Part shown: positions 7,141 through 13,896 of the stretch, piece by piece
Position numbering within the stretch: the stretch's first letter is position 1
Layout of the letters: each line of letters begins with the position of its first letter
Source: Chromera velia
Lineage: Eukaryota > Sar > Chromeraceae
NCBI GenBank assembly: GCA_018398765.1
Contig: JAHBMJ010000092.1
Span: forward strand, 43,036-56,931
Reading direction: 5' to 3'
DNA length: 13,896 nucleotides
The notes under the pieces: model-generated
Seen by the model: the letters and a program-made list of their open reading frames with translations, nothing else
Databases searched by the model: none
Told to the model about the DNA's origin: nothing
Position numbers and translations under genes: made by a program

Positions 7141-7546
7141 ATAATTATATAATACACATGTGATACTCAACAACATGTATGTATCATATGTAACACATAT
7201 ATGACACGCCGTTATACATATATTTTTTTTTTGTACTGACAACCGTTTTCAAATTCAATCTTTAATCTAGTCTTTAATTAAGATTAATTAAAGTTGTATG
7301 TACATCTATGTATACTTTTATTCAAATTTATCAATCAATCACTTATCTATATATCGCTTAAGACTACGTTTCATATCTGATTTATTATTTTAATATCTCC
7401 ACATACTCCAAGTCTGCAGCAATGCAACAACTATAATTCTGAGTTGCAAAGATTGATCATTAATTCTGATTGAATCTAATTAATAATAGGAATGATCATT
7501 GATACTAACATTGATGAGTCAATTGACGAACCATTGCAAGCCTAAT
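7141..7546. other. AT-rich spacer with no supported gene
   Basis: It contains ATATGTAACACATATATGACAC-type short alternations and several GATTAATT/TTAATTAAGATTAATTAA motifs near 7270-7290. No coding frame is seen. It includes the 3' flank of the minus-strand LRR fragment. Confidence 0.45.
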
Positions 7547-8143
7547 TTACTCAAAATCTTCACTGTCGTAATCCTTTTTATCCTCTGAGTGCGAGAGACC
7601 GTCTGACATGTTCAGCAACTCAAAATCTGAATCCCCCTCCTCCGGTATACCGTGCAGGAGGGACGGCAGCTTCCCATCTGTCTTCGCATTCTGTATCAAA
7701 TGCTTAATTTTTTTTCCAATGCACTTGTTCTTTCCTAGCTGGAAGGTCTCAAGACTCGGTAACGACTCGGGTCTAAGGGATGTGAAGAAATCAGACAGGC
7801 CATCATAGGCCGTCCTCTTCTATGTCGTTATACAACAGATTGAATTTGGTCAGACTAGGAAGCTCAGAGACTTGCAATGCCTCCGAGAGAGACTCCATAA
7901 AATAGTCCTTCAGACCACAGTCGAAAAAGTCATGAGGTCTCTCAACTTTGGAAACTTCTTCTGCCTTACAGCGTTATAGAAGGCAGCATCGGAGAGGTGT
8001 TTATGGCCTGCAAAGTGAAAGATTTCAAGGAGGGGAAAACCCTTCTCAGACTCGCACACAGCTGTAAATAGAGTGTCAAGATTATTTGACTTATGCCGCT
8101 TATATCTCTGTCTAACTTCACGGATAGAATTTCGGACCGTCAT
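7547..8143 (-). pseudogene. Leucine-rich-repeat gene fragment with two frameshifts
   Basis: On the minus strand, consecutive frames give LRR-like text with the spacing of ribonuclease-inhibitor-type repeats. The first segment (8143 to about 7934) includes FPLLEIFHFAGHKHLSDAAF and FPKLRDL. The second (about 7931-7806) includes DCGLKDYFMESLSEALQ and LPSLTKFNLLYNDIEEDGL. The third (about 7801-7550) includes LPSLETFQLGKNKCIGKKI and an acidic end (SEDKKDYDSEDFE) before TAA at 7547-7549. The reading frame must change at 7932-7933 and again at 7802-7805, inside single repeats where no plausible introns fit. LRR proteins are usually protein-binding scaffolds; the specific role is unknown. The natural C-terminus seems present. 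The 5' end is lost or lies beyond 8143, where an oppositely oriented LRR fragment begins. Two sequencing errors in an intact gene are the alternative. Confidence 0.65.
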
Positions 8144-8166
8144 TCGGGGCCGTTCAGGGCATTTGA

Positions 8167-8356
8167 AAGGGCAGGTTTGATTTCTTTTCCAATATACTCA
8201 AGGAAGGCAAGCTGCCCATATTAAACACTTTACTCCTCGAACATGTACTCACTGACAGTGATTCTATACAGAAACTTGCTGAGGCAGTCAGGGGAGGGCA
8301 CCTGAGTGGGCTCCGTACTCTAATCCTGTCATACCTCAAAAGCCCCCCTCACGCAG
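8167..8356 (+). pseudogene. Leucine-rich-repeat fragment running into a microsatellite
   Basis: The plus-strand frame, open from 8167 just after a TGA at 8164-8166, contains LKEGKLPILNTLLLEHVLTD and then LAEAVRGGHLSGLRTLILS. This is a clear LRR pattern (LaeAlrgG-LpgLrtLdLS type). It has no ATG and runs directly into the TCTG/TCCG microsatellite at 8357, so both ends are missing. It is divergently oriented to the LRR fragment at 7547-8143, only about 24 bp away. Most likely it is a broken or rearranged member of the same LRR family. Confidence 0.6.
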
Positions 8357-8738
8357 TCTGTCTGTCCGTCTCTCTATCCATCCATCCATCTATCCGTCTG
8401 TCTATCTGTCTATCCATCCGTCTGTCCATCCGTCCATCTATCTATCCGTCTGTCTGTCCGTCTGTCTGTCTGTTCATCCATGCGTCTGTCTGTCCGTCCC
8501 TTTATCTGTCTGTCCATCCGTCTGTCTGTCCATCTGTCCATCCGTCCATCTATCTGTCTGTCTGTCTGTCTGTCCGTCTGTCTATCCATCCATCTATCCA
8601 TCTGTTTGTCGGTCTGTCCGTCCCGGACCGCCTGATAGTGTCTGTCTATCAGTCTGTCTGTCTGTCTGTCCGTCCGTCTGTCTGTCTGTCTGTCTATCTA
8701 TCCGTCTGTCCATCTGTCTGTCTGTCCGTCTATCTGTC

Positions 8739-8770
<32 letters not shown>

Positions 8771-9380
8771 CGTCCGTCCATCCGTCCGTCTGTCTATCCA
8801 TCCGTCCGTCTGTCCGTCTGTCCGTCCGTCCATCCATCCGTCTGTCCGTTTGTTTGTCGGTCCATCCGTCCATCCGTCCGTCCATTCGTCTGTCTATCTG
8901 TCTATCCATCCATCTGTCTGTCTGTTTGTCAGTCTGTCTGTCCATCCGTCTGTCTGTCCATCTGTCCGTCCGTCCGTCTATCTGTCTATCTGTCTGTCCG
9001 TCCGTCTGTCTATCCATCCATCTATCCATCTGTTTGTCGGTCTGTCCGTCCCGGACCGCCTGATAGTGTCTGTCTATCAGTCTGTCTGTCTGTCTGTCCG
9101 TCCGTCTGTCTGTCTGTCTATCTATCCGTCTGTCCATCTGTCTGTCTGTCCATCTATCTGTCCGTCTGTCTGTCTGTCCGTCTGTCTGTCCGTCCGTCCG
9201 TCCATCCGTCCGTCTGTCTATCCATCCGTCCGTCTGTCCGTCTGTCCATCCGTCCATCCGTCCGTCTGTCCGTTTGTTTGTTGGTCCATCTGTCCATCCG
9301 TCCGTCCATTCGTCTGTCTATCTGTCTATCCATCCATCTGTCTGTCTGTTTGTCAGTCTGTCCGTCCATCCGTCTGTCTG
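8357..9380. repeat. TCTG/TCCG/TCCA/TCTA tetranucleotide microsatellite, about 1.02 kb
   Basis: Nearly every four bases read TCTG, TCCG, TCCA or TCTA on the plus strand. Long frames of Cys, Leu, Ser, Val and Pro (plus) or Asp, Arg, Thr, Gln and Trp (minus) are artefacts. Interruptions such as TTTGTTTGTCGG and CCCGGACCGCCTGATAGTG act as landmarks. Confidence 0.97.
8576..9380. repeat. Higher-order duplication (~426 bp) inside the microsatellite
   Basis: The non-repeat island CCGGACCGCCTGATAGTG starts at 8623 and again at 9051 (428 bp apart). TGTTTGTCGGTCCATC-type sequence starts at 8851 and 9275 (424 bp apart). So a block of about 424-428 bp was duplicated in tandem with small length changes. 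The island contains CTGATAG and CTATCAG, a 7-bp inverted pair with a 7-base loop. Confidence 0.88.
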
Positions 9381-9477
9381 ACCTTCCATCTACCAATGTG
9401 TGTATCCACCTATCAAGGTCGGTCTCATTCTCCCTCTCCCTCTCCCCCCCTCTCTTTTTCTATGTGTGTACGTGTGT

Positions 9478-9928
9478 TGTAACACCTTCCTGCTGCTTTG
9501 GATAGTGGAAGAACAGACGGAAAGCTAGACCTAGAGACGCGGCCTAGACAGAGAGACGGATCTATAAACTCTCCAGACTTTAGCTCAGTCTGAAGATCTC
9601 AGTCAGCTAAAGGATTAGATATAGATAAATCCTTAGCCCTTCGTAGAGTTGAGAGGATTCGTAGTTGAACTTGGACTTGAAGTTAAACTTCTGCTAGCTT
9701 GCTAAGAAAGCACAGACTCACAACTGGACAAACAGAACGAACGATCTCAGCGAGACGGCTGAGGGTGAATTAAATCTGACCAGTCCCCGCGCGAATGCAA
9801 AAACAAGCTTTCCGGGGCTAGGCAGGCAGATCGAATGCGGCGGCAGGCGATCGAAGGCAAGGCGGCACGCATGTGAGAAGGACCGAACGGCGGTGGCGGG
9901 ACGGCGCCGAGAGGTAGGACACTACACA
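9478..9928 (-). mobile_element. Probable LTR of a Ty3/Gypsy-like retrotransposon (3' LTR)
   Basis: On the minus strand a purine-rich AAGAGGGGGGGA (9940-9929) is followed by TGTGTAGTGTCC. About 450 bp later lies GGTGTTACA, ending at 9478. Polypurine tract, TG start, CA end and inverted TGT/ACA termini are the standard layout of an LTR at the 3' end of a retroelement. The segment changes from GC-rich (R-U5-like or U3-like) at 9770-9928 to mixed composition at 9478-9770. No second copy is present in the window, so the 5' LTR and nearly all of the interior are missing or outside. Exact ends could differ by 2-4 bases (TGTAGTGTCC start at 9926; ACAACA end near 9475). The superfamily is inferred from the terminal motifs only. 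Confidence 0.5.
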
Positions 9929-9940
9929 TCCCCCCCTCTT
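9929..9940 (-). other. Polypurine tract of the retroelement
   Basis: AAGAGGGGGGGA on the minus strand immediately precedes the LTR start. In LTR retroelements this is the plus-strand DNA synthesis primer site. Confidence 0.5.
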
Positions 9941-10073
9941 ACCGGCAAAAAAATCGCGCCCTCGCGATATTCCGAACACAATCGAGCATGCGCGTAGACA
10001 GACTGAAAGCACAGCCGCTCAAGAATCATACTCAAATCCAGCTCAACGGAAGACATGCATACACACTGCGGGC
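9941..10073 (-). other. Possible remnant of retroelement interior
   Basis: Just inside the polypurine tract the minus strand reads a short GRDFFAGKRG-like text across the tract. Beyond it no reverse transcriptase, integrase or protease motif is found. The retroelement therefore seems truncated within a few hundred bases of its 3' LTR. Confidence 0.3.
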
Positions 10074-10153
10074 CCGGCATCGTCAATGCCGGGGTCCATG
10101 GGCCATGGACAAACCATGGGCTCAATGCCTGACCTTTTTCTGGCATTGAGCCC
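10074..10153. repeat. Cluster of three consecutive perfect hairpins
   Basis: CCGGCAT (10074-10080) pairs with ATGCCGG (10086-10092) over a 5-base loop. GTCCATGG (10094-10101) pairs with CCATGGAC (10103-10110) over one base. GGGCTCAATGCC (10118-10129) pairs with GGCATTGAGCCC (10142-10153) over a 12-base loop. All three stems are perfect. A related TTTCTGGCATGGAGGC lies just beyond, near 10167-10182. The cluster is between the retroelement remnant and the transposase gene. It may be a subterminal, recombination or structured-RNA element. Confidence 0.75.
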
Positions 10154-10263
10154 TCCTGCCCTCCTGTTTCTGGCATGGAGGCAAACATACACAGATGAAC
10201 AATATGACCCCACAACCTTCTTAGTTGACTTCAGTGTTACTGATGCCTGTACTTTTTTGTAGT

Positions 10264-10300
10264 AGAAACAGTTTCTGGGACGGCGAGATCGAGATCTCGA
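10264..10300. promoter_or_regulatory. Palindromes upstream of the transposase gene
   Basis: AGAAAC-A-GTTTCT at 10264-10276 and the perfect 12-bp palindrome TCGAGATCTCGA at 10289-10300 lie 73-109 bp before the first ATG. They could be protein-binding sites in the promoter or 5' untranslated region. No TATA box is evident. The regulatory role is inferred from position only. Confidence 0.3.
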
Positions 10301-10372
10301 CATTTGAGTTTTTTTCTCACTGTTGCTCGGAGACGTCCACTCTGATCCCAACTCCTTAAGAGCTTGTAGCCC

Positions 10373-13265
10373 ATGTTCGTTGCACTCTGTGTGATCCAAG
10401 TGCTTTGCAAACTCTATACTTGTCGATTAGAAACGGTTTGCTTGGGTTCTGCCGCATTTTCTGTGGTGGAGGGGGTACAGTGTCAGCCCCCAGGTCCAGT
10501 TGCCCGGTATGTGAAGGAAAATATCTCCATGCCTCACCCTTGCCCTTTTTGCCCGTTGATTTGCCGGATACCGCAACAGCTCAATGACCACCTGCTTGTT
10601 TGCAAGGGTCGACAAGAAGCAGAGGCCACAGCCCAAGTGAGTGGTAGGCCCATCCAATTTGAAACCAATGATGTGGAAGAAGAGTGGGATGGAGTGTATT
10701 TGGATCAACGCCCAACAATGAGAGGGGATGCTCTGATCAACTCGCTTCGTGCCGACATTATGAGAAAAATGAAATGGATTGGGGGCAATTCCTACCGTCG
10801 CATTGCAGACATTTTGCAAGATATGAACGAATTGAGCAGGCTGATAGAAAACGAAGGCAGCCAAGGTAAGAGCCTGTTTCCAGACGCGCTTGCTGAAGAT
10901 AAAGAAGGTCACGCAGCGAAGCGATTTGCCTTAAAAGAGGGGGTTTTGACACAGGAGTTTGTATTGAAAAGAATGAAAAGACTTTCAAATAGTGTTTGGG
11001 TGGTAGATATGGAACAGTTCTTGAGAGACCTATTGCGTCTTCCACAAGTGGCAGAGGTATGGGACTTTGGACCTCCCTCACCACAACACAATCCTGAAGG
11101 AATTTGGAGACGTGATGATTTCGATGGAGACGAGATGAAGAGCATCTTCAATGGAGGTCAGTCAAGTATTATTTTCTTTTTTCCCGCCAATTTTTGGACC
11201 TTCCTTCACCTTATCTTCCTTCTCATTTTCCTCTCTTTCCTTTTTTTCTTACCCTTCTTCCTTCTTTCAGAGTTTAGTCTTCTCTCGTTTGCCTCCTTCG
11301 ATCATCCTCCCTCCTTCCACCATTCTCTTCCTTTTGTCCCTGTATCTCATTCCTGCAGATGCGTGCAGAACTTACCCTCTCCTCTGTGGTGGTCCACAGA
11401 GAGAATGGTCTAGGGATAGGCTTATTAAGAAATATCAGGAGGCTCTAGACAGAGGAGAAAGAACTGAAGATGAAACGGATGTGGGGGAAGAGTCCGAAAA
11501 TGAAGAGGGAGAAGAGGAAGAGGAAGAGATAGAGGACGGGCTGGATAGGGGGGGTGTGAATGATGGGGCAAGCGATTGTGCCTCTGATGATGAAGCAGCA
11601 GACCTGGCCGCACACTTTCATACAAGAAAGAATCGCGCTCGCGAGGATGAGCGGGTTCAAGCAATCCCTCGTGACAGTTTGAAAGAAATGTGGGTTTGGT
11701 TCGGAACTTCGAATGATGATGCAACACTTTCCAACCCCCTTCAGAAAGGAGCAACCAAATGCCTTCAGTGGGAGCTCATGCTCCTAAACCTTCACGGAAG
11801 GCTTCGTTGGTCTTTTATGGCTCTCTACTGCTCTGTGGCGCTGCCGCAGTTAAAAGACCTTCCAGGGGGGTTGCAAGCAGGTATTGATGCCCTGCTTGAC
11901 GACTTGATGAGTTTCTTTCAAAGGCTTGCAAAAGGAATTCCGATGGCAACGATTTGGGGGGACCGGATGGTAAGGGGGTCTCTACTCGTTGCTTTTTTCG
12001 ACATGCCCGTAGCTTGTTTAACAATGAATCACAAAGACATTTCCTCTGCAATTCGTTGTTGCCTCAGTTGTAAATTTATGCGTCATTTGTTGGACAATCC
12101 AGTGAAATGCAAACAGTGTGAGGAGGTGTCTCCAGAAGAGTACGAATGGGCAGCCGATAAGGTCAACAGTCTCCCCACCAAAACAGAGAAGGAGGCGTTT
12201 CGAAAGCAAAAAGGAATCAAGGGCGGCACTCCGTTGAGGCGCTTGTATGAGTTCTCAGGAGTGCATTTTCTTTTTATTTTTTTGATCGACTTGATGCATA
12301 TTACTCTAGAGGGGGTACTTTCCTTTCATGTCTTTTCCCTTTTCAGGTGGGGGATTGAGGGAAAACTGCTGTGCGTTAAGAAACCGAAGTTGACCGCGAG
12401 AAAGGAAGGGTTGGATGTTAACGCGTGGTTATCAAAAGTACACTGGTCTCGTGCAGAAAGCCCGAATGCACTCAGAGAAGTGCTGGAGCAAGCAGTTGAT
12501 GGAAAGGCAAAATCCTTCTCGACCACTGCCTCAAAAATGTTGTATTTCTTCCCAATTTTCCTTGCTCTCCTGTATGAGGCCATTGCTGCATCACCCGCTC
12601 GAGCCATACATATACATGCGGACCAGCACCTTGCTTGTTTTATCACTCATTGCCAGATTCTCTCTTTTTTGTTTGCGCCAACTGCTCGTCGCTGCCTTCT
12701 GAGCTGGTTAGAGAGACTTATTAATGCATTTTTCAGACTGTTCTGGGCCCTTTATAGAACAGGTCGGCGTCCAAAGTTTCATGCGTACACTCATTTCCCT
12801 TCCCTGATTTTGCGATTTGGCCCTCTTCGGTATTTGTGGGCGATGGCAACTGAAGGCATGCACCAGCTTCCAAAGTTTTTCATCAGTCGGGGGGGGTCAA
12901 ACAGAAAAAATATCAATAAACAGAATGTGATGGGGTTTCTGTTCACTTTTTTCCTTTCTCTTATTTACCCTGTTCGAGCTCGAACGCGATACGTCGGTGA
13001 CGAGGTCACAGAAGGCTGCATTGTGGGTAGAGAGAACAAGCTATACAGAATCATCGACGTAACTTTGGATTACGTGCTTTTGTCTCAACTCTCTGTAACA
13101 GAGCCGTTTCTTCTGTCGCCAGTTCTTATTGCACACGACAGGGGAGAAAACCTTTCGCGAAGAGTCAGAGAGGAGGTTGCAAATTTTGAGTTTTACAGCT
13201 TTCTTCCCTCAGAAATGCACGCAAGAGGTTGGTGGGTTTTTCCCGGACTGAAGGACATCATTTAA
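10373..13265 (+). CDS. CACTA/TNP2-like transposase, two exons, apparently intact
   Basis: Predicted to cut and paste its own DNA transposon in the nucleus. Exon 1 is 10373-11156 and exon 2 is 11359-13265, giving 896 residues. An N-terminal C2HC zinc finger (C57, C60, H73, C77) is followed by a helical region and an acidic stretch (about 295-345). The core holds FFDMPVA (D476), CCLSC and CKQC (C496, C499, C512, C515), IDLMHITLEGV (D572) and FGPLRYLWAMATEGMH (E760), followed by NRKNIN. These match the DxPA, D-x-MH-x-x-LEGV and FGPL...E-x-x-H signatures of TNP2-like transposases of the CACTA (CMC) superfamily, where the acidic residues are thought to be catalytic. The alignment is from memory of the family pattern. 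The start is uncertain: ATG 10373 is the first in frame, but ATG 10529, just before the zinc finger, is more natural. No stop or frameshift is seen. TIRs were not found. Confidence 0.8.
11157..11358 (+). other. Intron of the transposase gene (202 nt)
   Basis: The donor is GGAG then GTCAGT at 11157. The acceptor is CATTCCTGCAG ending at 11358. The intron is strongly pyrimidine-rich and 202 nt long, not a multiple of three. Removal joins the exon 1 frame, phase 1, to the exon 2 frame and yields a sensible junction (SIFNG to DACRTYP). Both exon frames happen to stay open across the intron, which would add a Phe/Leu-rich stretch, so retention cannot be formally excluded. Confidence 0.75.
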
Positions 13266-13535
13266 CGATTGATGAAACTTACCAAAAATTTTGTTGAGAA
13301 ATAATTTTTCTACTATTTTTTTAAAGTGATTTTATCTATATTCACCCTAAGTTTTAGATCATTTAAAATTGCAAGCTAGAGCTATCCCTCTAATAAACAA
13401 TCATTTGCCTCATTTGGAATCATTTAAACACTTTTAAACACTTTGTATTTTATTTTATAACACTTAACGATTGATCAAACTCACCAAAAAATTTGTTGAG
13501 AAATATTTTTTCTATTATTTTTTTAAAGTGCTCTT
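13264..13535. repeat. Direct duplication, ~202-bp offset, beginning at the stop codon
   Basis: AACGATTGATGAAACTTACC...TTTTTTTAAAGTG at 13264-13329 recurs as AACGATTGATCAAACTCACC...AAAGTG at 13466-13531, offset 202 bp, about 90% identical. The first copy includes the last two bases of the transposase TAA. A further block (ATTTTATCTATATTCA..., 13329-13392) recurs after a 146-bp interruption at about 13680-13776, so the full unit was longer than 202 bp in the second copy. Confidence 0.85.
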
Positions 13536-13677
13536 CGACTGTTTGGTTTGATCAGGATAGCAAAAAAATGACAGTGTAGAATTTTGTGCAAATCTGCGAC
13601 GATATAGCCAGACACGCAATGTTTCTATAGAGAAAGAATCAAAGAAATCCTCGGGTAGATTCCTGACCATCGGTCAG
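13532..13677. other. ~146-bp insertion splitting the second duplicate copy
   Basis: In copy 1, AAAGTG is followed directly by ATTTTATCTATAT. In copy 2 about 146 bp intervene (CTCTTCGACTG... to ...CATCGGTCAG). The right edge forms a perfect hairpin, CTGACC (13663-13668), ATC, GGTCAG (13672-13677). The segment is less AT-rich than its surroundings and has no open frame. It may be a small inserted element, or sequence deleted from copy 1. Confidence 0.6.
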
Positions 13678-13679
13678 AT

Positions 13680-13896
13680 GATTTTATCTATATATTCATC
13701 CTAAATCTATTCATCCTAAATCTTATATCATTTAACGTAATTTTAACGTTGCAGGCTATAGGGCTGTCCATCTTGAAATATTTTTTTTTTTATTTTTTTT
13801 TTTGTTTTTTTAAATGCAAATTTGTTTTGTCAATCACGAGACAAGCTTTTCACGCTTGTCGGGACTTCCACTTCTCGCCCTAGTTGACTGAGAAGG
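13680..13896. other. AT-rich tail with poly-T tract and terminal hairpin
   Basis: After the repeated ATTTTATCTATATATTCATCC block comes a long T-rich tract near 13779-13812. Then a perfect 7-bp hairpin follows: GACAAGC (13840-13846), loop TTTTCAC, GCTTGTC (13854-13860). No coding frame is seen. The right end of the transposon could lie here or beyond the window. Confidence 0.5.

Noticed and set aside
61-9380. CRISPR array
   Set aside because: None of the arrays has short identical repeats with unique spacers of constant length. They are tandem satellites or microsatellites in eukaryotic DNA.
8410-9482. Frames of Cys-Leu-Ser-Val-Pro (plus) and Thr-Asp-Arg-Gln (minus) up to 210 residues
   Set aside because: They are translations of TCTG/TCCG/TCCA repeats, with no protein-like complexity.
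9918-9935. CACTACA next to a C-run as a CACTA-transposon terminus for the downstream transposase
   Set aside because: The context (polypurine tract plus TG...CA ends on the minus strand) fits an LTR better, and no matching inverted TGTAGTG end was found downstream of 13265.
10043-10399. Minus-strand 118-residue frame with an SRSRSRR stretch, overlapping another at 9922-10215
   Set aside because: It crosses the hairpin cluster and the 5' region of the transposase gene. No retroelement protein motif is visible, and the SR-like text comes from the CTCGAGAT palindrome area.

Overview
This is a eukaryotic window, rich in transposons and repeats. The evidence is a two-exon gene with a GT-AG intron, several strong 3' splice-acceptor-like sites, kilobase-scale tetranucleotide microsatellites, an LTR-retrotransposon end, leucine-rich-repeat gene fragments and a CACTA/TNP2-like transposase gene. 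Nothing looks prokaryotic: there are no operons or ribosome binding sites. The mixture of LRR style, CACTA-type transposase and pyrimidine-rich introns would suit a protist or alga such as a chromerid-type alveolate. That placement is a guess, because no marker gene is present.

Layout, left to right. (1) 61-562 is a 250-bp tandem duplication, overlapped by the 3' end of an unrecognised minus-strand ORF (510-896). (2) 897-1884 is AT-rich and mostly non-coding, with palindromes and one weak terminal-exon candidate. (3) 1885-4929 is bounded by near-perfect 19-bp terminal inverted repeats, each followed by about 250-300 bp filled with ATAATGATTAT-like motifs. This looks like an undescribed DNA transposon or foldback element. 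Its interior holds a possible exon, a 145-bp tandem array whose units carry splice-site-like signals, about 790 bp of (TTCC)n, and a convincing short terminal exon. (4) 5081-5622 is a MITE-like element with 33-bp inverted ends. (5) About 5845-7140 holds two related palindromic GGTAA/TTACC repeats, a short tandem array and a GC-richer stretch with weak coding signals. (6) 7547-8356 holds two LRR gene fragments in divergent orientation; the minus-strand one has two frameshifts. (7) 8357-9380 is a TCTG/TCCG/TCCA/TCTA microsatellite with an internal duplication of about 426 bp. (8) 9478-9940 is a probable minus-strand Ty3/Gypsy-like LTR with its polypurine tract. (9) 10074-10300 is a dense series of perfect hairpins and palindromes upstream of the transposase. 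(10) 10373-13265 is the only large intact gene, a two-exon TNP2-like transposase of 896 residues with candidate D-D-E residues and zinc-binding cysteines. (11) 13264-13896 is an AT-rich tail with a 202-bp duplication that includes the stop codon, a 146-bp insertion and more hairpins.

The genes do not form a pathway. The region reads as nested and decaying mobile elements, with one transposase that appears undamaged. The least explained parts are the 3.05-kb TIR element with its exon-intron-like array, and the hairpin cluster in front of the transposase.
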